Part shown: positions 35,571 to 44,385 of the stretch, in pieces | Position numbering within the stretch: position 1 is the stretch's first letter | Layout of the letters: the number at the start of each line of letters is the position of its first letter | Source of the DNA: Sulfurovum sp. | GTDB lineage: Bacteria; Campylobacterota; Campylobacteria; Campylobacterales; Sulfurovaceae | Length of the DNA stretch: 49,913 bases | Assembly (NCBI GenBank): GCA_026989435.1 | Contig: JALSJI010000074.1 | Coordinates: 1 to 49,913 of the forward strand | Direction of reading: 5' to 3' | Position numbers and translations under genes: made by a program | The notes under the pieces: model-generated | What the model saw: only the letters and a program-made list of their open reading frames with translations | Databases searched by the model: none | Told to the model about the DNA's origin: nothing

Positions 35571-36287
35571 ATGATAAAAAAACATTATAAGTTGCTTCTT
35601 ATCTCAAGTGTAGCAATAACACTACTTACAGGTTGCTACAATGAACCTGGATTGGTAGCAGACGGTAGCTATAATCGTACCAAAACCGGTGCAATTGGCG
35701 GAGCTATAGCTGGTGCACTCACAGGCTACAACACAAAAGGTCATAATAAAAAGAAGAGGGCACTCATAGGTGGTCTACTCGGCGCAGCTACAGGCGGTGC
35801 GATAGGGTATAGCTTGGATAAACAGGCAAATGAAGTTGCCGATGCCTTAGGTACAGGCGTCGACAATGATCCCCTTGCAGTGCTTGACCCACAAAAAAGC
35901 ATTATCGTCTCCAAACATCCCAATTATGTCAAAATTATGTTTAGAGACCGTATGATGTTTGCAACAGCCTCTTCGCAACTACAACCAACGGCAAAAGCCA
36001 AAGTGCACAAAGTTGCCGCATTACTCGAATCCTATCCTCAGACCATTGTAGGTGTTGCAGGATTTACAGATAACCGTGGAAGTTATGCTTACAATAAAAA
36101 ACTTTCAGAAAAAAGAGCGGACACTGTCGCCAATATTCTCTCTGTAAACAGAAAGCCATATACAAAAGGTTGTGCTTACGACAAAGAAGTCGCACCCAAC
36201 ACAACAGAAGAGGGCAGAGCACTTAACAGACGTGTTGAGGTCTACCTCTATCCCAATGCAGAGGCTATGTCGGATCCTTGTGTTTAA
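35571..36287 (+). CDS. OmpA-family outer-membrane lipoprotein
   Basis: Predicted 238 residues. Lipobox LLTGC with the lipidated Cys at 22. Residues 38-85 form a glycine-zipper stretch (AIGGAIAGALTG, GGLLGAATGGAIGYSL). The C-terminal half is an OmpA peptidoglycan-binding domain (FATASSQLQPTA, GFTDNRGSYAYNKKLSEKR, GRALNRRVEVYL). It resembles YiaD-type lipoproteins. RBS AAAAAGGA is seven bases upstream of ATG 35571. A 3-base gap separates its end from the convergent gene at 36290. Confidence 0.85.
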   Translation: MIKKHYKLLLISSVAITLLTGCYNEPGLVADGSYNRTKTGAIGGAIAGALTGYNTKGHNKKKRALIGGLLGAATGGAIGYSLDKQANEVADALGTGVDNDPLAVLDPQKSIIVSKHPNYVKIMFRDRMMFATASSQLQPTAKAKVHKVAALLESYPQTIVGVAGFTDNRGSYAYNKKLSEKRADTVANILSVNRKPYTKGCAYDKEVAPNTTEEGRALNRRVEVYLYPNAEAMSDPCV

Positions 36288-36289
36288 GT

Positions 36290-36703
36290 CTATTTTACGG
36301 ACTCAAGCATCTTCCTTGCCTCTTGGGCACTAAGTGTCCCTGAGAGAAATTCGCCTTCTACCCGCTCAATAACCTCTAGTAGTTTTTTTTGCAAAAGCTT
36401 TCCTTTGATTCTCTCTTGTACAAATTGTCTCATATAGTCGTAATCAGGAAATATCTCAAGAAATTCCATTTTAAGTGCACTGGCGTGCCAAGCGGACAAT
36501 TGTCTCTTTTCGTCTTCACCTTCTACTATCAATATCTCTTGCCCGACGGCATCTTTACCGATATATTTTTCAAACTGATGTTTTTGCTCATACTCGCTGC
36601 TTCTATATCTTTCATCATTTTTTTGTATATCTCCTATAAAGTCGGTGATAAAATAAAGAAAGACAACACCTACTGCAGTAAAAATAAACAGACTTCTATC
36701 CAT
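36290..36703 (-). CDS. Hypothetical membrane-anchored protein
   Basis: Predicted 137 residues. The N-terminus is a single hydrophobic helix (about 5-22, LFIFTAVGVVFLYFITDFI) followed by a charged, mostly helical region rich in Glu, Lys and Arg (YIGKDAVGQEILIVEGEDEK, ending LSAQEARKMLESVK). No known domain recognised. It stands alone between the lipoprotein gene (convergent) and the tRNA cluster. Confidence 0.6.
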   Translation of the reverse strand: MDRSLFIFTAVGVVFLYFITDFIGDIQKNDERYRSSEYEQKHQFEKYIGKDAVGQEILIVEGEDEKRQLSAWHASALKMEFLEIFPDYDYMRQFVQERIKGKLLQKKLLEVIERVEGEFLSGTLSAQEARKMLESVK

Positions 36704-36788
36704 AATAGTATCCTAATCATGATTCGACTTATAGCTATTATACTGTAAAATTCAATAATTAGTTCTAAAAGCAGGGGAGGATTAATAG

Positions 36789-36873
36789 TGGTGCGGATGA
36801 GAGGACTCGAACCTCCACGCCTTACGGCACCAGATCCTAAGTCTGGCGTGTCTGCCAATTTCACCACATCCGC
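36789..36873 (-). tRNA. tRNA-Leu (TAG anticodon)
   Basis: An 85-base class II tRNA with encoded CCA. Acceptor GCGGATG pairs with CATCCGC; anticodon stem CCAGA/TCTGG and loop CTTAGGA give TAG, reading Leu CUA. A variable arm (TGCCGTAAGGCG) is present. Last of the five-tRNA cluster. Confidence 0.94.
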
Positions 36874-36876
36874 ATG

Positions 36877-36953
36877 TGGTACACCCGTCAGGATTCGAAC
36901 CTGAGACCGCCCGCTTAGAAGGCGGGTGCTCTATCCAGCTGAGCTACGAGTGC
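36877..36953 (-). tRNA. tRNA-Arg (TCT anticodon)
   Basis: A 77-base tRNA with encoded CCA. The anticodon stem is CCCGC/GCGGG and the loop CTTCTAA gives TCT, reading Arg AGA. The acceptor stem GCACTCG/CGGGTGT contains two G-T pairs. It starts 3 bases before the Leu tRNA. Confidence 0.94.
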
Positions 36954-36980
36954 ATGCAATAAATAACTATCACTCTTCAA

Positions 36981-37057
36981 TGGTACGCTTGAGAGGACTC
37001 GAACCTCTAACCCTCAGATCCGAAGTCTGATGCTCTATCCAATTGAGCCACAAGCGC
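36981..37057 (-). tRNA. tRNA-Arg (TCG anticodon)
   Basis: A 77-base tRNA with encoded CCA. Anticodon stem TCAGA/TCTGA and loop CTTCGGA give TCG, reading Arg CGA. The acceptor stem is GCGCTTG/CAAGCGT with one terminal G-T pair. Confidence 0.94.
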
Positions 37058-37092
37058 TTCATCTTTGGGTTCTACCCTGTATGCATTGCCAA

Positions 37093-37169
37093 TGGGGTGG
37101 ACGACGGGGCTCGAACCCGCGACAACCTGTGCCACAAACAGGTGCTCTACCAACTGAACTACGTCCACC
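37093..37169 (-). tRNA. tRNA-His (GTG anticodon)
   Basis: A 77-base tRNA with the extra 5' G(-1) at 37169 pairing with discriminator C, as expected for tRNA-His, and an encoded CCA. Anticodon stem CCTGT/ACAGG and loop TTGTGGC give GTG. Acceptor stem GTGGACG/CGTCCAC is perfect. Confidence 0.95.
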
Positions 37170-37214
37170 ATACTATACTTATTCGGTGTATTATTATACT
37201 GTTATATTGCTAAA

Positions 37215-37291
37215 TGGTCGGAGTGAAAGGACTCGAACCTTCGACCCCCTGGTCCCAAACCAGGTGCGCTACCAGACTGCGCTACACTCCG
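37215..37291 (-). tRNA. tRNA-Pro (TGG anticodon)
   Basis: A 77-base tRNA with encoded CCA; acceptor CGGAGTG/CACTCCG is perfect. Anticodon stem CCTGG/CCAGG and loop TTTGGGA give TGG. First of the five tRNAs transcribed, about 45 bases after the promoter. Confidence 0.95.
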
Positions 37292-37335
37292 ATGAACCGC
37301 TTTTTTTGATACAATCTGTCTGAAAAAAGAATGCA

Positions 37336-37364
37336 ATTATAGTCAAAAGGTTTCTTTTTGTCAA
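37336..37364 (-). promoter_or_regulatory. Perfect consensus sigma-70 promoter of tRNA cluster
   Basis: On the minus strand TTGACA (37364-37359), a spacer of exactly 17 bases and TATAAT (37341-37336). Most promoters in this window lack a recognisable -35, so this full match marks a very strong, constitutive promoter for the Pro-His-Arg-Arg-Leu operon. Confidence 0.9.
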
Positions 37365-37435
37365 TAGACGGGATTAAAAAGTATGCAAATCATGCTTTTT
37401 GATTTTGGCTTAAAGCGTATTGAACTCTAGCATAG

Positions 37436-37441
37436 TATAAT
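37436..37441 (+). promoter_or_regulatory. -10 box for alsT
   Basis: TATAAT, 26 bases before the ATG at 37467, with the AAAAAAGG ribosome-binding site in between. There is no clear -35. The 175-base gap holds this and the opposing tRNA promoter. Confidence 0.45.
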
Positions 37442-37466
37442 AATTTATTACAAAAAAGGTAACTCA

Positions 37467-38936
37467 ATGAATGCTATTTTTGAACAAATCAATGGCTTGT
37501 TAGGCTCAATTTTCTTTTTTGATATATTTTTTGGGGTAGTAGATGGCTCTAGTATGCCTTTTATCGTAGCCTGGCTCATTGCAGGCGGGGTTTATCTTAC
37601 TTTTCGTTTTGGTTTTATTAATGCACGTATGTTTATCCATGCTTTTCAAATTATCACGGGTAAATATAAAACAGCAGATGATGTCGGAGAGATTACCCCT
37701 TTTCAATCACTTACTACGGCACTTTCAGCCACAGTGGGACTTGGAAACATCGCAGGTGTTGCCATCGCTATTGCCATAGGTGGTCCAGGGGCTACATTTT
37801 GGATGATAGTAGCAGGTTTTTTCGGTATGACGCTTAAGTTTACAGAAGTAACCCTCGCCCAAATTTACCGCGAAAAAAGACCGGATGGTCGTATCATGGG
37901 TGGGGCGATGCAGTACCTCTCTAAAGGCCTGGCTGCAAAAGGGCATTCAAAACTGGGAAAAGCTCTTGCTGCACTCTTTGCCATACTTGCCATCGGTGGT
38001 TCACTAGGAGCGGGGAATGCCTTTCAAACCTCACAAGCCATGGGAGTACTCACCGAACGTATTCCTTTCTTCGCGCAGTACCCTATTGTCTTTGGACTTG
38101 TACTGGCAACTATCGTTGGTTTTGTGATAATTGGAGGCATTAAACGCATTGCCAAAACGGCGGAAAAAATTGTACCCCTTATGGTGTTTGTCTATCTGCT
38201 TGCATCACTATGGATACTTTTTGTCAATGCCGCTATGGTGCCTGAAGCTATTGTTACCATCATCCGTGAAGCATTTTCTCCTACGGCAGCTGCAGGTGGA
38301 CTCATAGGAGTACTGGTGCAAGGCTTTAAACGTGCTGCTTTCTCTTCTGAAGCGGGTATAGGTTCAGCCGCCATCGTGCACTCTACCGCAGCGGTGAAGT
38401 ATCCTGTACGTCAAGGTATGGTTGCGCTGTATGAGCCCTTTATAGACACCATTGTCATCTGTACGATGACGGCACTTGTTATCGTGACTACGGGCGTGTA
38501 TGCGGTCGACGGTGAGTTTGCAAATCTGGTTGCCTCTAAACAAGGTGCGGCACTCACTGCTGCTGCGTATGGTACGGTTATCTCCTGGTTTCCCGTTATC
38601 CTCTCTTTTTCCATTGTGCTCTTTGCATTTTCTACAATGATAGCATGGTCCTACTACGGGGAGCGTGCATGGACCTACCTTTTTGGTGAAAAGTATACCT
38701 TAGTGTTTAAACTTATCTTTGTCGCATTTACGGTAATGGCATCAGTTACGAGTGCTTCTACCCTGCTGGAGTTTTCCGACCTGCTCATACTTGCTATGGC
38801 GCTACCAAACCTTATAGGACTATATATGTTACAAGGGGATGTAAAAGAAAATCTTACAGAGTATTTGAAAAAGCGGAAGTCCGGAGAGCTAGATAAAGAG
38901 TGCATAGATAAAGGGGTTTGTATAGAACCCGGATAA
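37467..38936 (+). CDS. alsT: Sodium:alanine (AGCS family) symporter
   Basis: Predicted 489 residues with about 10-11 membrane helices; takes up alanine or glycine with Na+. Family blocks: the LSATVGLGNIAGVA region (about 85-98), GGPGATFWMIVAGFFGM, GGSLGAGNAFQ and KRAAFSSEAGIGSA (about 290). The C-terminus ends in a short charged tail. It stands as a single gene between the tRNA cluster and a convergent purM. Confidence 0.92.
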   Translation: MNAIFEQINGLLGSIFFFDIFFGVVDGSSMPFIVAWLIAGGVYLTFRFGFINARMFIHAFQIITGKYKTADDVGEITPFQSLTTALSATVGLGNIAGVAIAIAIGGPGATFWMIVAGFFGMTLKFTEVTLAQIYREKRPDGRIMGGAMQYLSKGLAAKGHSKLGKALAALFAILAIGGSLGAGNAFQTSQAMGVLTERIPFFAQYPIVFGLVLATIVGFVIIGGIKRIAKTAEKIVPLMVFVYLLASLWILFVNAAMVPEAIVTIIREAFSPTAAAGGLIGVLVQGFKRAAFSSEAGIGSAAIVHSTAAVKYPVRQGMVALYEPFIDTIVICTMTALVIVTTGVYAVDGEFANLVASKQGAALTAAAYGTVISWFPVILSFSIVLFAFSTMIAWSYYGERAWTYLFGEKYTLVFKLIFVAFTVMASVTSASTLLEFSDLLILAMALPNLIGLYMLQGDVKENLTEYLKKRKSGELDKECIDKGVCIEPG

Positions 38937-39005
38937 CAAAACCAAAGAGACAATTTAAATCACTCCTAAAAATTCTTAGCCAGCTTAGTTTGCTATAGAT
39001 TTAAT

Positions 39006-39073
39006 CCAATGGTATGAGCGAAGCGAGAAAGCATGCGTATAAGTATGTAACCGAACGCAACAAAGCCACTTGG
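39006..39073. repeat. Hairpin repeat element, copy 1
   Basis: A 68-base imperfect palindrome between convergent alsT and purM. The ends CCAATGG and CCACTTGG are complementary with one bulged base, and the core GAGCGAAGCGAG ... ACCGAACGCAACAAAGCC matches the copy at 42441, with a variable central hairpin (GCATGCGTATAAGTATGT). Confidence 0.5.
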
Positions 39074-39094
39074 TCAAACATACGGCAAAAAGCA

Positions 39095-40090
39095 CTAGAC
39101 TAAATCAACACCTTTTTCGCCTGCTGCTAATGCACCGACAACATATCCGTCTGTATTTTCCAACACGGCATCCACATCTTCAGGCTCAACAATCCATACC
39201 ATACCTACACCCATGTTAAAGGTTCTAAACATCTCTTTTTCGGCTACGTACCGAGACATAAACTCAAAGACAGGCAGGACATATATAGCATCTTTGTTTA
39301 CAACCGCTCTGATACCCTCAGGAAGTACACGCGGAAGGTTTTCTACGATACCTCCGCCTGTAATGTGAGCTAAAGCTTTAATATGCTGTTTATTAGCTTT
39401 ATACTCTTTCACATAGATTCGTGTTGGTTCTAACAGGGTATCTACGAGAGGTTTACCTTCAAAGTCTGTGCTTAAATCCATCCCCAATACATCAAAAAAT
39501 ATTTTTCTCGTAAGCGAGTATCCGTTTGAATGTATACCGGAGCTTGGCATGGCTATAAGAACCTGTCCCTCTTTTACATTAGCAACCGTATCCATTTCAC
39601 TTCGTTCTGCTATACCTACTGCAAAGCCTGCTAAATCAAAATCATCATTAGAGTACATCCCCGGCATCTCTGCCGTCTCTCCCCCTATAAGCGCGCATTC
39701 GCTTCGTCTGCAGCCCTCGGCAATACCTGCTACTACATCTTTAGCCTTCTGTGGCAAAAGTTTGCCTGTGGCATAGTAATCGAGGAAAAACATCGGTGTG
39801 CCATTGTTACAAATGAGATCATTGACACACATCGCTACCAAGTCGATACCTACGGTATCAAGCTTTCCGCTCTCTATAGCAATACGAAGCTTAGTTCCAA
39901 CACCGTCGGTGGCAGAAAGAAGCACCGGCTCTTTATAGCCTGTAGGTATAGCATAAGCACCCGCAAAAGAACCGATACCTCCTATCACATTGTTGTCAAA
40001 TGTCGATTTGACATCTGCTTTAATCACCTCAACAAATGCATTTCCTGCATCTATATCAACCCCTGCATCCTTATATGAGATATCTGACAT
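39095..40090 (-). CDS. purM: Phosphoribosylformylglycinamidine cyclo-ligase
   Basis: Predicted 331 residues; ATP-dependent ring closure that makes AIR in purine synthesis. N-terminus SYKDAGVDIDAGNAFVE, ATP-binding SATDGVGTKLRIA, DLVAMCVNDLI, GGETAEMPGMY and HITGGGIVENLPRVLP are all standard PurM motifs. Length is a little shorter than the E. coli protein (345). AAAGG lies nine bases before ATG 40090. Confidence 0.95.
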   Translation of the reverse strand: MSDISYKDAGVDIDAGNAFVEVIKADVKSTFDNNVIGGIGSFAGAYAIPTGYKEPVLLSATDGVGTKLRIAIESGKLDTVGIDLVAMCVNDLICNNGTPMFFLDYYATGKLLPQKAKDVVAGIAEGCRRSECALIGGETAEMPGMYSNDDFDLAGFAVGIAERSEMDTVANVKEGQVLIAMPSSGIHSNGYSLTRKIFFDVLGMDLSTDFEGKPLVDTLLEPTRIYVKEYKANKQHIKALAHITGGGIVENLPRVLPEGIRAVVNKDAIYVLPVFEFMSRYVAEKEMFRTFNMGVGMVWIVEPEDVDAVLENTDGYVVGALAAGEKGVDLV

Positions 40091-40140
40091 CTATTACTAC
40101 CTTTTGCAATGAATCCTCTTTATCTGCGAGTACACAATCA

Positions 40141-40377
40141 TTAGTTGTTTTTATCTTTTGTACTTTCTTCACATGAAGGAAATATCTTTTTAAGCATGAT
40201 AAGTCCGGGGCACCATCCCGTAAGCCCTGCTATTACAAGTATCGCCATCATGCCAAACTGCAAAAGAAAAGCCATCTGCAGCATAAGTTGCTCACCGGCA
40301 ATACCCATACCGGCAAGCCCCAATACAAAACCAAGAATGCTTGCCTGAATCAGACGCTGTATTTTTTCGGCACACAT
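40141..40377 (-). CDS. DUF2892-like small membrane protein
   Basis: Predicted 78 residues from ATG 40377 (AAGGA six bases upstream); a frame extended back to 40416 lacks a ribosome-binding site. Two membrane helices (about 12-28 and 33-52) and the motif GLTGWCPGLIMLKK, shared with the YgaP-type DUF2892 inner-membrane domains. Role unknown; often near rhodanese or redox genes, but not here. Confidence 0.7.
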   Translation of the reverse strand: MCAEKIQRLIQASILGFVLGLAGMGIAGEQLMLQMAFLLQFGMMAILVIAGLTGWCPGLIMLKKIFPSCEESTKDKNN

Positions 40378-40439
40378 GCTAAATCCTTCAAAAGAAATTA
40401 GGCGCATTATACCCAAAATTAACTGTTAGGCTTTCCTCG

Positions 40440-40754
40440 TTAAGAGTGTAATTTCCGCCCCAGTTTTTCTTCAACAGCAGCCACCTTATTATTCAGCCTG
40501 CCTATTGGACCTTCACGCCAATCTATTTTAATAGAACTATAGACACGTCCACAATCTTTTTGTAGTTCCTTATAAGCATTATTAATTATTAATAATACCT
40601 GTTCAACACTCTCCCCTTCAATAATAGTACCCATAGGAGTGAGATGATAAGGCAACCCGCTTTTATCTACTATGTCTAAGACACGGGCAACAAAGGCACT
40701 CTTACTCTGTGTTTTTTCTGTGGGGAACATCGAAAATTCTACTAATGCCGACAT
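40440..40754 (-). CDS. MTH1187/YkoF-family thiamine-binding protein
   Basis: Predicted 104 residues from ATG 40754 (AAGGA seven bases upstream). MSALVEFSMFPTEKTQSKSA, then PYHLTPMGTIIEGES and a helical C-terminus match the small ferredoxin-fold MTH1187/YqgV family, reported to bind thiamine or similar ligands. No TPP riboswitch is seen upstream. The start lies 37 bases from the divergent flavoprotein gene. Confidence 0.8.
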   Translation of the reverse strand: MSALVEFSMFPTEKTQSKSAFVARVLDIVDKSGLPYHLTPMGTIIEGESVEQVLLIINNAYKELQKDCGRVYSSIKIDWREGPIGRLNNKVAAVEEKLGRKLHS

Positions 40755-40780
40755 ATATAATCCTTGTAAATCTTTTGAGC

Positions 40781-40786
40781 TATAAT
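40781..40786 (+). promoter_or_regulatory. -10 box next to flavoprotein start
   Basis: TATAAT six bases before the ATG at 40792; a second TATAAT (40795-40800) lies seven bases before the ATG at 40807. Either would give a transcript that starts close to its own start codon. Confidence 0.35.
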
Positions 40787-40791
40787 ACCTT

Positions 40792-42006
40792 ATGTATAAT
40801 GAAACTATGATAATCATCGGAGGCGGTGCTGCCGGTTTAACGACAGCTATTTGTAGTGCTAGGGAAGGTAGACAGGTGCTTTTGCTTGAACAAAACATGA
40901 AAATAGGTAAAAAAATCCTTGTCTCGGGCAACGGTAAATGCAATATAGGCAATAGATATATAAGCCCCCGAAGATTTCATGGGCAAAACCCGACTTTTAT
41001 AAAAGAGGTGCTCAAAGGTTACGACTTTGAGGTAATAAAAAAGTTCTTCACCTCTATCGGTTTAGAACTCATAGAGGGGAGAGAAGGAAAAATGTTTCCT
41101 ATGTCACTACAGGCATCTTCTGTAGTAGACCTGCTCGAGTATGAAGCAAAAAGAGTAGGGGTACGGATAGTATGCAATTGTAAAGTTAAAGATATTGAAA
41201 AAAAAGAGCATGGCTTTACACTCCGGACAACACAAGGAGAGAAGCAGTGTCAACAGCTTGTCGTTGCTTCAGGCTCACCCGCTGCTCCTCACTTGGGTGG
41301 TTCAAACGCAGGTTATACTTTTGCAGCCAAAATGGGACACTCACTTGTCCCAAGACACCCTAGCCTCGTGCAACTCTGCTCAGAAGAGAGATGGGTGAAA
41401 GGCTGTGCAGGAGTCAAAGTAGCAGGGCTTGCCAAACTCTATGCCAACGGTGAGTACATCACAGAAAAAAAGGGGGATTTACTCTTTACCGGCTACGGTA
41501 TAAGCGGACTAGCCATACTAGACCTAAGCCGTGAGGTAAGCACCCGCCTTGCCAACTTCGAATATTGTGAACTAAGGCTAGACCTTGTGCCGGAACTAGG
41601 CAAAGAAAAACTCACCAACTTACTACTGACCAGAGTAAAAGAAAACAGTGAAAAACCTCTAAGCCTATGGCTTCAAGGTGTACTCAACAAAAAACTCATA
41701 CCCAGAATACTAGAACAGTCCAAATGCAAAGTACGCACAGAAAATGCTCTAGATAGAAAAGAGATAAACCGCCTTGCACACGCCATCAAAAACCTCAAAC
41801 TCAGTATCTCGGATACCAAAGGTTTTAAAGGAGCAGAAGCCGCCGCAGGAGGCATAAATACCACTGAAGTAGATGCGCAGACGATGGAATCTAAACTCGT
41901 ACCTAATCTTTTTTTTGTAGGGGAGATACTCGATGTCGATGGAGATAGGGGAGGGTTTAATTTTCATTTTGCCTGGGTGAGCGGGATGAGGGTAAATAAT
42001 TTATAA
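40792..42006 (+). CDS. BaiN/RdsA-type FAD-dependent oxidoreductase
   Basis: Predicted 404 residues (399 if ATG 40807 is used). The dinucleotide-binding GxGxxG is IIGGGAAGLTTAICSA at the N-terminus, then KIGKKILVSGNGKCNIGN, the HI0933 family signature, and a C-terminal GGDRGGFNFHFAW-like FAD loop (DVDGDRGGFNFHFAWVSG). RdsA-type proteins carry a reductive role proposed for rRNA dihydrouridine; BaiN homologues act on steroids; which applies is unproven. No ribosome-binding site is visible at either start. Confidence 0.85.
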   Translation: MYNETMIIIGGGAAGLTTAICSAREGRQVLLLEQNMKIGKKILVSGNGKCNIGNRYISPRRFHGQNPTFIKEVLKGYDFEVIKKFFTSIGLELIEGREGKMFPMSLQASSVVDLLEYEAKRVGVRIVCNCKVKDIEKKEHGFTLRTTQGEKQCQQLVVASGSPAAPHLGGSNAGYTFAAKMGHSLVPRHPSLVQLCSEERWVKGCAGVKVAGLAKLYANGEYITEKKGDLLFTGYGISGLAILDLSREVSTRLANFEYCELRLDLVPELGKEKLTNLLLTRVKENSEKPLSLWLQGVLNKKLIPRILEQSKCKVRTENALDRKEINRLAHAIKNLKLSISDTKGFKGAEAAAGGINTTEVDAQTMESKLVPNLFFVGEILDVDGDRGGFNFHFAWVSGMRVNNL

Positions 42007-42018
42007 AAGGATAAAATA

Positions 42019-42436
42019 ATGGACATAAATACAACAATTAATATATCAATACTTATATCAGCATGTTTGGCAATCTTGGGATGGATTGTGAATAATATAT
42101 TAAGTCGAAGGCATGAAATAGCCAAAAAGAGGTTAGACTATAGATTAGAGACTCTTCATTCATTTATACCTGTTTATTTGTCATTAACTAAATCACAACA
42201 ACCTTTTATTGATGACCCAGAACTTAAATAGTAAATTTAATGATGCTAGTGTAAAGTTTCAACTATATGGATTAGAGGATGAAATAAAACTTTTAGACTT
42301 GTGTATGTCAAATGTTACAAAACATGACATTATAGCCTTAACTACTAACCTAAATCGATTAATAGAGTTAACAAAAAATAGAATACGAAATGAATTAAAA
42401 TTACCAAAGTTGAAATGGTCTTTTAGTTTGCTGTAG
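42019..42436 (+). pseudogene. Small membrane protein, frameshifted
   Basis: Two overlapping frames together give one protein of about 138 residues. The first (42019-42231) reads MDINTTINISILISACLAIL, a membrane helix, then HEIAKKRLDYRLETLHSFIPVYLSLT to DDPELK and a TAG. The second frame continues with SKFNDASVKFQLYGLEDEIK and ends ELKLPKLKWSFSLL. Removing one base near 42229 restores a continuous frame. The protein looks like a small family of single-helix proteins with a helical soluble tail. It may be a genuine mutation or a sequencing indel. AAAGGA precedes the ATG. Confidence 0.65.
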
Positions 42437-42440
42437 GTTT

Positions 42441-42511
42441 GGCTGAACAGCGTGAGTAGAGTGAGGGAGTGTACGTTAAGTACATGACCGAACGAAACGA
42501 AGCCGTTCAGC
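42441..42511. repeat. Hairpin repeat element, copy 2
   Basis: A 71-base imperfect palindrome with ends GCTGAAC/GTTCAGC (7 bp perfect), a core matching copy 1 (GTGAGTAGAGTGAG ... ACCGAACGAAACGAAGCC) and a central hairpin TGTAC-GTTAA-GTACA. Like copy 1, it lies between the 3' ends of convergent genes, here the small membrane gene and typA. Confidence 0.55.
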
Positions 42512-42535
42512 AAAAGATGCAGTGAAATAAAAGAA

Positions 42536-44353
42536 CTATTTCGCGTTTTTTTTATCTCTTGCTAGACGTTTTCTTACCACTGGGTCTAATGATTTCTTGC
42601 GTATTCTAATAGACTCGGGAGTTACCTCTACTAGTTCATCGTCCTCTATCCACTCCATGGCACTTTCTAAACTCATCTCTCTAGGCGGTACAAGTTTAAT
42701 AGCTTCATCCGCCCCCGAGGTTCTCATATTTGTGAGTGCCTTTCCTTTAAGAGGATTAACATCAAGATCTCCCGGTCTTGAGTTTTCACCAATTACCATA
42801 CCTGAATAGACCTTGTCTTGCGGTTTAATAAAGAGTGTACCCCGTGACTGAAGATTAAAAATAGAAAAGGCGACTGCTTCACCGTCATCCATGGAGACCA
42901 AAGCTCCCGGCGTACGGCTCTGTACGGTACCCGTATAGGGTCTATACTCTAAAAAAGAGTGATTCATGATACCTTCACCTTTAGTATCCGTCAAGAACTC
43001 GGAACGAAATCCGATAAGTCCGCGTGCAGGAATCTCAAACTCTAATCTTACGGTACCGTCCGGCATTGGGGTTAGGCTTGTCATATTTGCTTTTCTTTTG
43101 CCTAGTTTTTCTATAGCAACACCCTGAAACTCCTCCGGTACATCTACCACTAAATGCTCAAACGGCTCCATTTTAACACCGTTTTCCTCTTTAGTGACAA
43201 CTTCCGGACGAGCCAACATAAACTCAAAACCTTCACGTCTCATATTCTCCGCTAATATACCAATTTGCAACTCACCGCGACCTGAGACCTTAAAAGAGGC
43301 ATCTCCCATTGGCTCCATTCGCATTGCAATATTTGTCTCCATCTCCTTTTCAAGACGCTCTTTGATTTTGTTTGAGGTGACATGTTTTCCCTCTTGTCCT
43401 GCTAAAGGACCGTTGTTGACAGACATAATAACAGACAAGGTGGGCTCTTCTACATGCATAGGGTCTAAGGCGACAGGATTTATCGGATCACAAACCGAGT
43501 CACCTACATCAATGTCCGAAAAGCCTGCAATTGCTACAATATCTCCCGCTTCTGCTTCTTCGATGTCGATACGTTCAAGCCCTTTAAAGCCTATAAGTTT
43601 AGAGATGCGTGATTTTGTTTTGGAACCATCAGCCTTGATTAGCAGATACTCATCACCTTTTTTAACTTTACCGTTAAAAATACGTACAATACCGATACGC
43701 CCCACAAAGTTGTCACTATCAAGCGTAAATACCTGTGCTTGTGTATCATTCGTAGGTGAGCCTTTCGGATAGGGCACTTTTTCTAATATCGCTTCAAAAA
43801 GAGGAGTCATATCCTTGTTTTCATCTTCCATTTCCCATTTGGCATAGCCGTCTCTAGCAGCAGCATAAAGTACGGGGAACTCAAGCTGCTCTTCATTGGC
43901 ATCAAGAGCTACAAGCAAATCGAATACCTCATCAAGTACTCTCTCCGGATCAGCACCGTCTTTGTCTATTTTATTAATCACTACTACGGGAATAAGTCCA
44001 AATCCTATTGCTTTTTTTAATACAAATTTAGTTTGAGGCATTACGCCCTCTTGTGCATCAACCAGAAGCAGTACCCCGTCAACCATCTTAAGCACACGCT
44101 CGACCTCACCACCAAAATCAGCATGCCCCGGTGTATCGATGATGTTAATCTTATGATCACCGTAGTTAATCGCTGTATTTTTAGAGAGAATCGTAATTCC
44201 TCTCTCTTTTTCAATAGCATCCGAATCCATCGCTCTCTCTTCTACTTCCTGATGTGCCGCAAATGTACCTGACTGCTGAAGAAGTTCATCTACTAGTGTG
44301 GTTTTACCGTGATCGACGTGTGCTATTACGGCAATATTTTTAATTTTTTGCAT
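42536..44353 (-). CDS. typA: Ribosome-associated GTPase TypA/BipA
   Basis: Predicted 605 residues; translational GTPase related to EF-G that helps 50S assembly and stress adaptation. G-motifs: AHVDHGKTT (11-19), [25 protein letters not shown]. Domain V block [20 protein letters not shown] and the C-terminal [12 protein letters not shown] are characteristic of TypA. Length normal. The promoter has a palindromic -10 (44386-44404). Confidence 0.95.
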   Translation of the reverse strand: MQKIKNIAVIAHVDHGKTTLVDELLQQSGTFAAHQEVEERAMDSDAIEKERGITILSKNTAINYGDHKINIIDTPGHADFGGEVERVLKMVDGVLLLVDAQEGVMPQTKFVLKKAIGFGLIPVVVINKIDKDGADPERVLDEVFDLLVALDANEEQLEFPVLYAAARDGYAKWEMEDENKDMTPLFEAILEKVPYPKGSPTNDTQAQVFTLDSDNFVGRIGIVRIFNGKVKKGDEYLLIKADGSKTKSRISKLIGFKGLERIDIEEAEAGDIVAIAGFSDIDVGDSVCDPINPVALDPMHVEEPTLSVIMSVNNGPLAGQEGKHVTSNKIKERLEKEMETNIAMRMEPMGDASFKVSGRGELQIGILAENMRREGFEFMLARPEVVTKEENGVKMEPFEHLVVDVPEEFQGVAIEKLGKRKANMTSLTPMPDGTVRLEFEIPARGLIGFRSEFLTDTKGEGIMNHSFLEYRPYTGTVQSRTPGALVSMDDGEAVAFSIFNLQSRGTLFIKPQDKVYSGMVIGENSRPGDLDVNPLKGKALTNMRTSGADEAIKLVPPREMSLESAMEWIEDDELVEVTPESIRIRKKSLDPVVRKRLARDKKNAK

Positions 44354-44385
44354 TAAAGTATCCTAAAATAAAGACTCAAGCCTTT

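Noticed and set aside
40755-40952. Longer start for the thiamine-binding protein
   Set aside because: The additional 66 codons run antisense into the flavoprotein gene; ATG 40754 has AAGGA and matches the family N-terminus.
42209-42436. A separate 75-residue gene after 42209
   Set aside because: It continues the upstream frame as one protein and its own TTG/ATG lacks a ribosome-binding site; treated as a frameshifted gene.
43194-43772. 192-residue ORF antisense to typA
   Set aside because: Shadow frame of a well-conserved GTPase gene with no motif of its own.
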